From contig JBCDBH010000154.1 of the NCBI GenBank assembly GCA_039184055.1, positions 1 to 13,349 of the forward strand: 13,349 nucleotides of DNA, read 5' to 3'. This DNA is from JBCDBH01 sp039184055 (lineage in GTDB: Bacteria > Acidobacteriota > Thermoanaerobaculia > Multivoradales > J023). Positions within the stretch are counted from its first letter, which is position 1. The number at the start of each line of letters is the position of its first letter. Position numbers and translations under genes: made by a program. The notes under the pieces were generated by a model. It saw only the letters and a list, made by a program, of their open reading frames with translations. It did not search any database and was not told the DNA's origin. Positions 6,589 to 13,349 of this stretch are shown piece by piece.

Positions 6589-6876
6589 GCTCGTTCCGTA
6601 CTCGGCTTCCTCTGAGATCTCCCATCCCGTGGATGACGAGCCGCCCGAGAGGGTGACTGCCGTGAGATGCGGTCGCTTCGCATGAGACCGTGTTGGATCC
6701 TGGCAGCCATCCAGGGCGGTAATGAAGCGTCATATTGACAGCCAAGATCGCATATCGCAACAAAAAATCGCTATAATGGCGATAATCGCCTAATATACGA
6801 TTTTTGAGCCGAGCGTTCCGCCGCCACCGTCAAAGAACGGCAACAGCAAGGACAAAGACAAGGAGAGACCGCCAGC
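6589..6876. other. Intergenic region before the Xre-type regulator
   Basis: With the nested palindrome, this makes a 489-bp stretch without a gene. The first ~140 bp hold only small hairpins (ATGCG-N7-CGCAT at 6667-6683 and CCTGG-N7-CCAGG at 6699-6715). From about 6725 the sequence becomes AT-rich and carries the promoter/operator region of the regulator (listed separately). The stretch 6791-6876 is a leader of about 90 nt, A/G-rich near the start codon. Confidence 0.6.
6747..6790 (+). promoter_or_regulatory. Putative promoter and autoregulatory operator of the Xre-type gene
   Basis: A consensus -10 box TATAAT lies at 6772-6777. It sits inside the inverted repeat ATCGC-TATAATG-GCGAT (6767-6783). 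Two more ATCGC copies lie upstream (6747-6751, 6754-6758) and another (6785-6789) forms the palindrome GGCGAT-A-ATCGCC (6778-6790). Five half-sites in 44 bp around a -10 box is what an autorepressed HTH regulator would show. A TTGACA at 6735-6740 is 31 bp from the TATAAT, too far to pair with it; no good -35 exists at normal spacing. Confidence 0.5.
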
Positions 6877-7257
6877 ATGACCATGCAACAGCAACGAGAC
6901 GACCTGATCGACCAGATTCGTGACGAGTTACGCCTGCTCATCCGCGCCAGCACCGCGACGCAACGCGATCTCGAAGATCGAAACGGCTTCCGCCCCGGCT
7001 ATCTTAGCCAGGTCCTCAAAGGCCAAATCACCTTGTCCATGCGCCATGTGATCGGCATCCTATTGGCGCTCGACGTGACCCCGACGACCTTCTTCGCACG
7101 GCTGGAAGGCGAACCACGCAACTTGCCGGGTTGGAACGAAATAGGCGAGAAGATGGCGCGCTACGACGCGGCTCTCGAAGCACTCGCCGCCCGTGGCATC
7201 CTCGATCCCAAGGACTACGCGAGCGGTGGTGGTGACGATGGCGGCGAAGATCGATAG
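6877..7257 (+). CDS. Xre/Cro-type helix-turn-helix DNA-binding protein
   Basis: 126 residues. Residues ~10-72 form a Xre-type five-helix HTH: STATQRDLEDRNGFRPGYLS is the helix-turn-recognition-helix part (Q29 and the YLSQVLKG signature), followed by ITLSMRHVIGILLALDVTPTTFF. The C-terminal ~45 residues are helical and end in a Gly/Asp-rich tail (GGGDDGGEDR). There is no signal peptide or peptidase domain. AAGGAG at 6860-6865 precedes the ATG at an 11-nt spacing; an in-frame ATG two codons later is an alternative. The half-site cluster in its own promoter suggests autoregulation (inference). No toxin-like partner gene lies beside it; the next gene is convergent, 25 bp away. Targets are unknown. 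Confidence 0.85.
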   Translation: MTMQQQRDDLIDQIRDELRLLIRASTATQRDLEDRNGFRPGYLSQVLKGQITLSMRHVIGILLALDVTPTTFFARLEGEPRNLPGWNEIGEKMARYDAALEALAARGILDPKDYASGGGDDGGEDR

Positions 7258-7282
7258 GGACGACGGTTGATCGCCGCGGCGC

Positions 7283-9118
7283 TCAATAGATCCGCAAACG
7301 GTAGCCTGCCGCGACCAGCTCCGAGCTCGGTTGCAGACCATAGCGCTCGACGATGAGCGGCTCGAACCGTGCAAGCCACGCGGTTTCATCGCCCTGAACA
7401 GAGTTCGGATCATCAGAGTCGACGGTCAACCAAAGGAGACGCCCACCGGAGCTCGCCACGAGGCGATCAAGCTCGGAGACGAGCTCGTCTCGCGTGCAAC
7501 CCGATCGTCCCGCGCACGGTGTCAGCACCCGATTCGTGTCCGTATCGGCCTGACTCGTCGTGGCGTCGATCGGCGAAGCCGTCGCGCGATGGCGAGCAAG
7601 ATGCCACGAGACGAGCGCGGGACTGAACAGATTGCGCGACCCGAGCAACACGACCGATGCGTCCGTACTCTCCATGGCAATCGCATCGAGGAGCGGGCGG
7701 GCGTCGATAGAGGTCGAGCGAGCCACGAGCTCAGCGGTGCGCCGTGGCCGATCCACCCCTTCGAGCCCGATCATCACGACCAGCAGCGCGGCCAGTCCTC
7801 CCAGCACGAAAGCCGTTTCACGTCGACCACGGAGACGCTCGAGCCAAAACTGGCCGTGCCACACCGCCGCCAACACCAGGAAAGGCCACCAGGTGAACGC
7901 GAACCGAGGCAATTTGTACGGGTGCGCCGCCAACGCCAGACCACCGATCACCACCGTGATGAGCAAAAGACCGACGGACGGACGCCCATCAAGCGGCCGG
8001 ATCAGCCACACCACCGCTGAAACGCCGAGCCCGAGCACCAGCCAGCCGATCCAAGTGTCGACGCTGTAGGAAGTCACGATGACTTCTGGGTAGTAGCCCA
8101 ACCCCGCGAAGCCGCTCGGTCCATCCCGACGATTGCTCAAAAACGACACGAAGGCACGCCAATGTGACGGGATCACCAACCAAGCGGCAATCGGTGCCCC
8201 GACCCATACGAGCCACCGCCGAGGCCCCGGGTCGATTCGCTCGAGACGTCGCCCTAGAACCGTGAGCGGTCTCGTATGCCGCATCCACCAGCGGATCAGC
8301 GCCACGACGAGCAGACCGTAAAGCGGGCCGGCCGCCGTTGTGGCACGCAGCCGATGGCCGAACACATCGACATCCAAACCGGGCCCGGCAATCAGCCAGA
8401 CCATGCCTGCCCCATATGCGACGAGAAAAAGCGTCCATGGGCGAAACCACTCGACCGATCGCACCAGCTTGCCGATCGTCGAGACGAGGCCGGCCCAGCC
8501 GCCGGTTTGGCGCAGAGCGAGATAGAACCCTACGGGCCCCACCCACAACACGCCGTAGTTGTACTTCGTGAAGAAGACCGCCAAGCTGGTCAGCGCCGCC
8601 GCGGACCACGCCCGTTCATCGTCCGTCTCGAGAGCCCATGCCATACAGGCAAACGCGGAGAGGAGCAGCGCGGCCCCGGGAACCTCCGTCATGATCTGCA
8701 TCGCCAAGAGATGCGCTTGCGGGCTGGCGAGCATCAGACCGCCAGCGAGCACACCGCCATAGATCGACCGGGTCAATCGCCATCCGCACCACCACGCCAT
8801 CCCGACGAGGATGGGCAGCCAGACGAGCGTCGCCCATCGCGGCACGTCATAATCGGCACCGAAAACGAGCACCCACGGCGTGTGCAACAGTGGCACCAGC
8901 GGTGGCCAGACCTTCATGTCGAGAATCCGCGCTCCGAACGCCACAACGTCGAATTGCTGGAGCGCAGCCGCGAGGGCGACGGCATCCAAACCACGTTTTG
9001 CCATATCCCACGCTGGATAGCGCTCCGCTTCGGCGATGATCGACGCGAGGGTGGCGGTATGGCGCCACGTGACGACTCCGAGCAGCCCGGTGAGCGCCCA
9101 ACCCAGCCACCTTGTCAT
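7283..9118 (-). CDS. GT39/ArnT-like polyprenyl-phosphate-dependent membrane glycosyltransferase
   Basis: 611 residues from the ATG at 9118, which has GGGGA 5 nt ahead and starts directly with a membrane segment (RWLGWALTGLLGVVTW). The open frame extends 40 codons upstream, but that part is Arg/Cys-rich and lacks a ribosome site. About twelve hydrophobic segments follow. Motifs of the GT-C/PMT_2 (GT39) superfamily: an acidic first periplasmic loop (YPAWDMAKRGLD, D38 the likely catalytic Asp; a second Asp in LDMKVWPPLVPLL), TEVPGAALLL and FFTKYNYGVLW. The last ~150 residues are a hydrophilic, probably periplasmic domain with two Cys (TPCAGRSGCTRD). Such enzymes transfer a sugar from a lipid-linked donor to lipid A, protein or a polymer at the outer face of the inner membrane. 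The acceptor cannot be told. It is transcribed alone, convergent with the Xre gene and divergent from the saccharopine dehydrogenase gene. Confidence 0.85.
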   Translation of the reverse strand: MTRWLGWALTGLLGVVTWRHTATLASIIAEAERYPAWDMAKRGLDAVALAAALQQFDVVAFGARILDMKVWPPLVPLLHTPWVLVFGADYDVPRWATLVWLPILVGMAWWCGWRLTRSIYGGVLAGGLMLASPQAHLLAMQIMTEVPGAALLLSAFACMAWALETDDERAWSAAALTSLAVFFTKYNYGVLWVGPVGFYLALRQTGGWAGLVSTIGKLVRSVEWFRPWTLFLVAYGAGMVWLIAGPGLDVDVFGHRLRATTAAGPLYGLLVVALIRWWMRHTRPLTVLGRRLERIDPGPRRWLVWVGAPIAAWLVIPSHWRAFVSFLSNRRDGPSGFAGLGYYPEVIVTSYSVDTWIGWLVLGLGVSAVVWLIRPLDGRPSVGLLLITVVIGGLALAAHPYKLPRFAFTWWPFLVLAAVWHGQFWLERLRGRRETAFVLGGLAALLVVMIGLEGVDRPRRTAELVARSTSIDARPLLDAIAMESTDASVVLLGSRNLFSPALVSWHLARHRATASPIDATTSQADTDTNRVLTPCAGRSGCTRDELVSELDRLVASSGGRLLWLTVDSDDPNSVQGDETAWLARFEPLIVERYGLQPSSELVAAGYRLRIY

Positions 9119-9281
9119 CGATTCCCCAATTTGGCAGACCGAATAAGCCATGATGCCATTCCGGCACCACCCATCCGAGGCCGAATCCTCGCAACCCCGC
9201 ATACAACGGTTCCGAGCTGACCTGGAGATACCTGGCACGCGTCGTGCAATCTCAAAGGGTCGTCCTCACGTTCCTCTTCCG

Positions 9282-9308
9282 ATGCCGGGTTCCCTCGCCC
9301 GGCATTTT
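9282..9308 (+). terminator. Terminator-like hairpin with T-tract, no obvious gene upstream
   Basis: ATGCCGGG (9282-9289), an 8-nt loop, CCCGGCAT (9298-9305), then TTT CC TTT: an intrinsic terminator pattern for plus-strand transcription. Upstream on the plus strand there is only the divergent spacer, then the antisense strand of the glycosyltransferase. A smaller hairpin GCACG-CGT-CGTGC lies at 9235-9247. It may end a short RNA, act as an attenuator in a longer leader, or block antisense read-through. Confidence 0.55.
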
Positions 9309-9313
9309 CCTTT

Positions 9314-9337
9314 CTGGAAAAGCCGAACCGTTTCCAG
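9314..9337 (+). other. Second hairpin just after the terminator-like element
   Basis: CTGGAAA (9314-9320), a 10-nt loop, TTTCCAG (9331-9337): a perfect 7-bp stem starting about 9 nt after the terminator stem. If both are in one transcript they would form adjacent hairpins. Alternatively it is a DNA-level operator upstream of the next gene's promoter. Confidence 0.35.
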
Positions 9338-9370
9338 CCATGTCTTCTGGCCGAACGTCGCGAGCCCGCT

Positions 9371-9376
9371 TATACT
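9371..9376 (+). promoter_or_regulatory. Possible -10 box of the saccharopine dehydrogenase operon
   Basis: TATACT lies 35 bp before the ATG at 9411, giving a leader of about 28 nt. No good -35 is found 16-18 bp upstream, so this is a weak call. If it is the real promoter, the hairpins at 9282-9337 lie upstream of the message rather than in its leader. Confidence 0.35.
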
Positions 9377-9410
9377 CGCCGTCGTTTTACCACCAACCAA
9401 CGGAAGAGAC

Positions 9411-10763
9411 ATGAAAACGATCCTCATCCTCGGTGCCGGACACAGCACGCCTTATCTCATATCGGATCTGCTCGACTTCACCGAAGAAATCGATGCGCGG
9501 GTGATCGTCGCGGATCGTGATCTTGCCGCGGCTCGGCAACGGGTCGGCGAGCATACACGCGGCGAGGCGATCGCTTTCGATGTTACCGACGTCGACGCCA
9601 GTGAGGCCGTCGTCGCCAACGCCGATGTCGTCGTCAATTTGCTCCCACCCAGCTTTCAGGTACCGATCGCTCGGGTCTGCCTGCATCACGGCAAGTCGAT
9701 GATCTCGGCGTCCTATCAAGCCCGTGCGCTCCGCGAGCTGGACGAGGACGCGAAGCGATCGGGTGTGCTCCTGCTCACCGAGATGGGTCTCGATCCGGGT
9801 ATCGACCTGATGACCGCCAAGGCTCTGATCGACGACGTCACGGCTCGTGACGGTCGAATCGATCGCTTCGTGTCGTACGGCGCTGGTCTCCCTGACCATC
9901 GCGCCGTCGACGTCAACCCGTTGCGCTACGTCATTACGTGGAATCCGCGCAATGTGGTCATGGCGGGCGAAGCTGGCGCCGCGTATTTGCTCGACGGCAA
10001 AACACGTTTGGTGCCCTGGCACCGGATCTTCGAAACCACGTGGTGGGTCGACGTCCCCGGTATCGGTACCACCGAGGCGTATCCGAACCGCGATTCGACC
10101 GCCTACCGCGACATCCTCGATCTCCCCGATGCACGCACCCTGATCCGCGGCACCTTGCGCTTCCCTGGTTATGCCGAGGTCTGGCGACACATCATCCGTC
10201 TCGGCTACGCCAACGAGGCACTTCGCGTCGACGCCCTCGGCTCCCGTACGTGGGCGGAGCTCGCCGAAATGTTCATCCCGGCCGGACCGGGTGCGCTCCG
10301 TGAGCGGCTGGCGCGTTTCCTCGGCATCAGCCCCACCGGCACCGTGATGGAACGTCTCGAATGGCTCGGTCTGCTCGCCGACGAGACGATCGGAGGCGAC
10401 CCGGCGACACCGGCCGAAGCCCTGGCGCGTCAGTTGGGCACCCGGCTGGCGCGCCCCGCCGACGTCGCCGACTTGATCATCCTGCATCACGAGCTCGATG
10501 TCCGCTGGCCGGACGGTGGCGCCGAACGCATCATCTCGACCCTGACGCATCTCGGTGACCCCGGTGGCGTCACCGCGATGGCTCGTACCGTCGGCCTGCC
10601 CGCCGCGCTCGCCACCCGCAAGCTGCTAGGTGGCGAGCTCGATGGCATTCACGGCGCGGTGCTACCCACCGATCGTCGGATCTACGAGCCGATCCTCGAA
10701 GCACTCGCGGACGCCGGCCTGCGCGCCCACGAAGAAAGCCAACCGCTGCCCGACGAGACCTGA
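9411..10763 (+). CDS. Saccharopine dehydrogenase (glutamate-forming, LYS9-like)
   Basis: 450 residues from the ATG at 9411, with GGAAG 4 nt ahead; the open frame runs further upstream but that part is spacer. The N-terminus is a Rossmann NAD(P) site (MKTILILGAGHSTPYLISDL) with a following acidic strand end (VIVADRD) and VVVNLLPPSF. The middle carries the family's substrate-domain motifs MGLDPGIDLMTAK, VNPLRYVITWNPRNVV and TLRFPGYAEVW. The family interconverts saccharopine with aminoadipate semialdehyde plus glutamate; in bacteria it acts in lysine breakdown or in related amino-acid steps. No partner lysine-ketoglutarate reductase gene is in the window, so the pathway is open. It is the first gene of a plus-strand run; RsgA follows after 12 bp. 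Related 'saccharopine reductase-like' enzymes of other function cannot be excluded. Confidence 0.88.
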   Translation: MKTILILGAGHSTPYLISDLLDFTEEIDARVIVADRDLAAARQRVGEHTRGEAIAFDVTDVDASEAVVANADVVVNLLPPSFQVPIARVCLHHGKSMISASYQARALRELDEDAKRSGVLLLTEMGLDPGIDLMTAKALIDDVTARDGRIDRFVSYGAGLPDHRAVDVNPLRYVITWNPRNVVMAGEAGAAYLLDGKTRLVPWHRIFETTWWVDVPGIGTTEAYPNRDSTAYRDILDLPDARTLIRGTLRFPGYAEVWRHIIRLGYANEALRVDALGSRTWAELAEMFIPAGPGALRERLARFLGISPTGTVMERLEWLGLLADETIGGDPATPAEALARQLGTRLARPADVADLIILHHELDVRWPDGGAERIISTLTHLGDPGGVTAMARTVGLPAALATRKLLGGELDGIHGAVLPTDRRIYEPILEALADAGLRAHEESQPLPDET

Positions 10764-10775
10764 TCACGGCCCACG

Positions 10776-11894
10776 ATGGCGAAACGTTACGGCAAGAAAC
10801 CTCCGCGCACGCGCGGCCGTCAGCTCACCCGTCAGATCCGCGATCATTTCGACGGTGACGAGGATGATCTCGACGATCTCGTCGAAACGTGGATCGAGCC
10901 ACCGCCACCCACCAAGAGCGCACCGGCTTCGGCTCCAGCCGACGAGGCCGGTGATGACGCGCAACCCGAGCCACCCGGAACCCGCGACGGTATCGTCGTC
11001 GGGCTCGAATCGGGTTTGTGCTGGGTCGACGATGACGGCGAGTCGATCCTCTGCGTGCTCCCATCACGGATCGCTCAGAATCAACGCGCGAGCATCGCGG
11101 TCGGTGACGAAGTGCGTTACGCCCCTCACGATACCGAGACCTTTCGCGTCCTCTCGGTGGCGCCTCGACGCTCGGAACTCTCGCGCCCCGACCCGCACAA
11201 TCCACGCGAACGCCGTGTTTTGGCGGCCAATATCGACATCATCGTCCATATTGGTTCGGTCGTGGTGCCACCGGTTCGCCCGGCGCTGATCGACCGCTTC
11301 CTGATCATCGCCGCGCGTGGAGGTGCTTCGCTGTTGGTGTGGATCAACAAGGTCGACTTGCTCGATACCGAGGGTCGAAACGAGCTCGAATCCGTGCTCG
11401 CACCGTATCGTGCGCTCGATGTTCCCATCCTGCTCGGCTCGACCCTCGATGCCACAACCATCGAGACGCTGCGTCAGAGGCTCGCTGGCAAGACCGCGGT
11501 CTTCGCGGGTCATAGTGGCGTCGGCAAATCGTCTCTGCTCCGCGCGCTCGCTCCGAACCTCGATATCGCGATCGGCGCGGTGAGCACGGCTTGGGGCAAG
11601 GGACGTCACACCACCACGAGCTCGAGTCTGTACCGTCTCGCCGACGACACCAAAGTGATCGACACGCCGGGTATTCGCGAGCTCGGGATCGATGTCGATC
11701 CAGCGGCGCTCGATATGTACTTCGATGACATCGCCGCCTTCGCCACGCGGTGCCGATTCCGCGATTGTCGTCATATCGACGAACCGGGATGCGCGGTGCT
11801 CGAGGCGGTTGCGAACGGCGAGCTCTCACAGGCCCGTTACGACGCCTACCTGCGGATCCGCGCGTCCCTGGAGACCGCCGAAGGATCGTCGTGA
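10776..11894 (+). CDS. rsgA: Ribosome small-subunit-dependent GTPase A
   Basis: 372 residues. The circularly permuted GTPase order of RsgA/YjeQ is plain: G4 NKVD (191-194) comes before G1 GHSGVGKSS (245-253), then G2 GRHTTT (276-281) and G3 DTPG (296-299). An OB-fold region (~70-130) precedes it, and the C-terminal zinc finger is complete as C326-x4-C331-x-H333-x5-C339 (CRFRDCRHIDEPGC). RsgA binds the 30S decoding centre late in assembly and releases on GTP hydrolysis. The start is 12 bp after the previous stop and has no clear Shine-Dalgarno, so it may depend on translational coupling. The first ~70 residues are an extra tail: a basic patch (MAKRYGKKPPRTRGRQLTRQ), then acidic and Pro/Ala-rich low-complexity sequence. 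The response-regulator gene starts 4 bp after the stop. Confidence 0.96.
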   Translation: MAKRYGKKPPRTRGRQLTRQIRDHFDGDEDDLDDLVETWIEPPPPTKSAPASAPADEAGDDAQPEPPGTRDGIVVGLESGLCWVDDDGESILCVLPSRIAQNQRASIAVGDEVRYAPHDTETFRVLSVAPRRSELSRPDPHNPRERRVLAANIDIIVHIGSVVVPPVRPALIDRFLIIAARGGASLLVWINKVDLLDTEGRNELESVLAPYRALDVPILLGSTLDATTIETLRQRLAGKTAVFAGHSGVGKSSLLRALAPNLDIAIGAVSTAWGKGRHTTTSSSLYRLADDTKVIDTPGIRELGIDVDPAALDMYFDDIAAFATRCRFRDCRHIDEPGCAVLEAVANGELSQARYDAYLRIRASLETAEGSS

Positions 11895-11898
11895 CACA

Positions 11899-12615
11899 AT
11901 GTCGGCGATGAGCACGCGTGGCGATATCGCCCTGGTCGACGACGAAGAGACCATCCGCGAAACCGTGGGTTTCGCCCTCCGCCGCGAGGGCTGGCGAGTC
12001 ACCGCCCACGAAGACGGCGAGGCGGCCTGGCAAGCCTTCGACGATGGGCTTCCCGACCTGGTCATCCTCGACATCATGATGCCGCGTATGGACGGTCTCG
12101 AGCTCTGTCGACGACTCCGGGCACGCTCCGAGAGCCTGCCGATCATCTTCCTCACCTCGCGCGACGAGGAGCTCGACCGGGTGCTCGGTCTCGAGCTCGG
12201 CGCCGATGATTACCTCTGCAAGCCTTTTTCGATGCGCGAGCTGGTGGCACGGGTCAAGGTGCTCTTTCGCCGACTCGCGCTAGCGAAGCAATCACGCGAA
12301 GACATCGACGAGAGTCTGCGGGTCGGCCCGCTCGTGCTCGATCTACAGCGCTACACCGCTCATTGGAACGACCAGCTGGTCGCGCTCACCGTCACCGAGT
12401 TCATGATCCTGCACGCCCTGGTGCGTCACCCGGGTCACGTCAAGACCCGCGAACAGCTCATGCAAGAAGGGTATCCCCACGATACCTACGTCAGCGACCG
12501 GACGATCGACAGCCACATCAAGCGGCTGCGAAAAAAGCTCACCGCACTCGACCACACCTTCGATGCCATCGAAACCGTCTACGGGCTCGGTTACCGCTAC
12601 CGCCAGCGTTCCTGA
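11899..12615 (+). CDS. OmpR/PhoB-family response regulator
   Basis: 238 residues from the ATG at 11899, 4 bp after the rsgA stop, with GAAGGA at 11880-11885; an in-frame ATG at 11908 is a second choice, further from that site. The receiver domain has the acidic pair D14/D15 (LVDDEE), the phospho-acceptor D58 (LVILDIMMPRMDG), T86 (IIFLTS) and K108 (YLCKPFSM). A linker at ~115-130 leads to a winged-helix DNA-binding domain (LTVTEFMILHALVRHPGHVK, then TYVSDRTIDSHIKRLRKKL and the wing YGLGYRY). It is a phosphorylation-switched transcription factor paired with the sensor kinase that follows. The SDRTIDSHIKRLRKK recognition helix and the kinase type recall ChvI/ChvG, the acid- and envelope-stress pair of alphaproteobacteria, but orthology is not shown. 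Confidence 0.95.
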   Translation: MSAMSTRGDIALVDDEETIRETVGFALRREGWRVTAHEDGEAAWQAFDDGLPDLVILDIMMPRMDGLELCRRLRARSESLPIIFLTSRDEELDRVLGLELGADDYLCKPFSMRELVARVKVLFRRLALAKQSREDIDESLRVGPLVLDLQRYTAHWNDQLVALTVTEFMILHALVRHPGHVKTREQLMQEGYPHDTYVSDRTIDSHIKRLRKKLTALDHTFDAIETVYGLGYRYRQRS

Positions 12616-13349
12616 AGCGATCCGTCGCGGTCTGTCGCGGATCACCTTTCGGCTGCTCGCGTTCAATTTGCTGCTCGTCTTTTTGCCGGCGCTCGGCATT
12701 CTGTCGCTGCGCACCTATGAAGCTCATCTCCTCGATCTTCAAGAACGCTCGATGGTGCAACAAGGGCGTATCCTCGCCGCCGCGCTCGGCGGCAACGAAG
12801 AGCTCGTCGCCGGCAAAGCCGAGCGCATCCTGGTCAACCTCAATCAACAACAGGAGTCGCGGCTGCGCATCGTCGATCACGAATACCAGCTGCTCGCCGA
12901 CAGCAGCCGCCTCGGCCCACGGAGCACCGACGACCCCGGCGAGATCGACAGCGACGCCGAGCCAGAGGTGCGCAGCCGGAGGCTCTACCAGCTCGGCACC
13001 CTGCTCTATCGAGGCTATTCGTTCATTTTTGGGGTGGACCGTGCCTCCGACGCACCGCCGCGGCCGAGCACCCTGATCTCCAGTGAAGGACGATTGGAAA
13101 GCCCCGAGCTCGCGCTGGCGCTCGACGGCCGTTACGGTGGCGCGATCCGCCCCTCGCCCACCACCCGTTCGTTGATTCTCTACAGCGCGCTGCCGATCAC
13201 CAGCGGCGACGAAGTCATCGGCGCCGTTCTGGTCTCACGCTCGACGTTGGGGATTCTCGAGGCGCTCTACGATTTCCGTCTGTCGGTCTTTCAGGTGATC
13301 ACCGCCTCGGTGGCCGCGGCGATCGTGCTCAGTTTATTGATGGCGACCA
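12563..13349 (+). CDS. Sensor histidine kinase, N-terminal part (ChvG-like sensor region), runs off the right edge
   Basis: The frame is open from an ATG at 12563 to the window end (262 codons). That ATG lies 53 nt inside the response-regulator gene, in another frame, and is the only ATG or GTG before the first membrane segment; no ribosome site precedes it, so the exact start is uncertain. After a short basic cytoplasmic tail come a first membrane segment (RLLAFNLLLVFLPALGILSL, about residues 29-48), a periplasmic sensor region of ~190 residues and a second membrane segment at the very end (VITASVAAAIVLSLLMAT). The sequence after TM1 (LLDLQERSMVQQGRILAAAL, then ESRLRIVDHEYQLLADSS) resembles the stimulus-sensing region of ChvG-type kinases. 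HAMP, His-box and ATPase domains must lie to the right of the window. It is the evident partner of the response regulator. Confidence 0.88.
   Translation, partial: MPSKPSTGSVTATASVPEAIRRGLSRITFRLLAFNLLLVFLPALGILSLRTYEAHLLDLQERSMVQQGRILAAALGGNEELVAGKAERILVNLNQQQESRLRIVDHEYQLLADSSRLGPRSTDDPGEIDSDAEPEVRSRRLYQLGTLLYRGYSFIFGVDRASDAPPRPSTLISSEGRLESPELALALDGRYGGAIRPSPTTRSLILYSALPITSGDEVIGAVLVSRSTLGILEALYDFRLSVFQVITASVAAAIVLSLLMAT

Noticed and set aside
7258..7282. Bidirectional terminator between the convergent Xre and glycosyltransferase genes
   Set aside because: CGCCGCGGCG at 7272-7281 is a loop-less palindrome without a T-tract, so it is not a convincing terminator.
8276..9220. Plus-strand open frame of 314 codons across the glycosyltransferase gene
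   Set aside because: Antisense shadow of a membrane protein gene; its product is an Arg/Pro/His-rich, unstructured-looking sequence without a ribosome site.
9119..9238. N-terminal extension of the glycosyltransferase (open frame to 9238)
   Set aside because: The added 40 residues are Arg/Cys-rich and lack a ribosome site; GGGGA precedes the ATG at 9118, which opens directly into a membrane segment.
9119..9410. Lysine riboswitch ahead of saccharopine dehydrogenase
   Set aside because: Hairpins and a terminator are present, but I could not recognise the conserved lysine-riboswitch core, and a likely -10 box lies downstream of the hairpins.
9387..10550. Minus-strand open frame of 387 codons across the saccharopine dehydrogenase gene
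   Set aside because: Antisense shadow caused by high GC and codon bias; the plus-strand protein has the Rossmann and substrate motifs.
12363..13076. Plus-strand open frame of 237 codons across the regulator/kinase boundary
   Set aside because: Its product is Ser/Arg/Pro-rich; the other two plus-strand frames carry the winged-helix regulator and the membrane-segment kinase.

Overview
The window is GC-rich with densely packed genes. It comes from a Gram-negative bacterium: it encodes a periplasmic adaptor of a tripartite exporter, exported proteins, and an inner-membrane sensor kinase with a periplasmic domain. The mix of carboxypeptidase-regulatory-like beta-sandwich proteins, Cys-rich exported proteins, a GT39-type membrane glycosyltransferase and a LYS9-like saccharopine dehydrogenase would fit Acidobacteriota (for example Thermoanaerobaculia) or Myxococcota. 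That placement is a guess from gene content. No rRNA, tRNA, CRISPR array or transposase was seen.

Left part (1-2860, all minus strand): an HlyD/RND-type membrane-fusion protein running off the left edge; a 323-bp gap with one inverted repeat; a DEDDh exonuclease with a helical C-terminal domain that may be TerB-like; then a small accessory pair. In the pair, a ~101-residue protein is intact, but the nucleotidyltransferase gene behind it (AbiEii-like, by my reading) keeps only its first ~28 and last ~28 codons after an internal, frame-shifting deletion.

Middle part (2857-6390, plus strand): a divergent intergenic region carrying a ladder of inverted repeats about 20-22 bp apart, led by two near-identical TTCTCA-N4-TGAGAA sites. 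It precedes a two-gene overlapping (TGATG) unit: an exported 10-cysteine protein and an exported 728-residue beta-sandwich protein. An AlkD-family DNA glycosylase follows, and immediately after it a 197-bp nested palindrome that looks like a dispersed repeat (MITE or RNA-like).

Right part (6590-13349): an Xre-type regulator with clustered ATCGC half-sites around its TATAAT box; a convergent GT39-like membrane glycosyltransferase; a divergent spacer with a terminator-like hairpin that has no obvious gene to terminate; then a tight plus-strand run of saccharopine dehydrogenase, ribosome-assembly GTPase RsgA, an OmpR-family response regulator and a ChvG-like sensor kinase (cut by the right edge). 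The kinase appears to start 53 nt inside the regulator gene. The two genes open at the window edges (HlyD at left, kinase at right) were read directly from the sequence.
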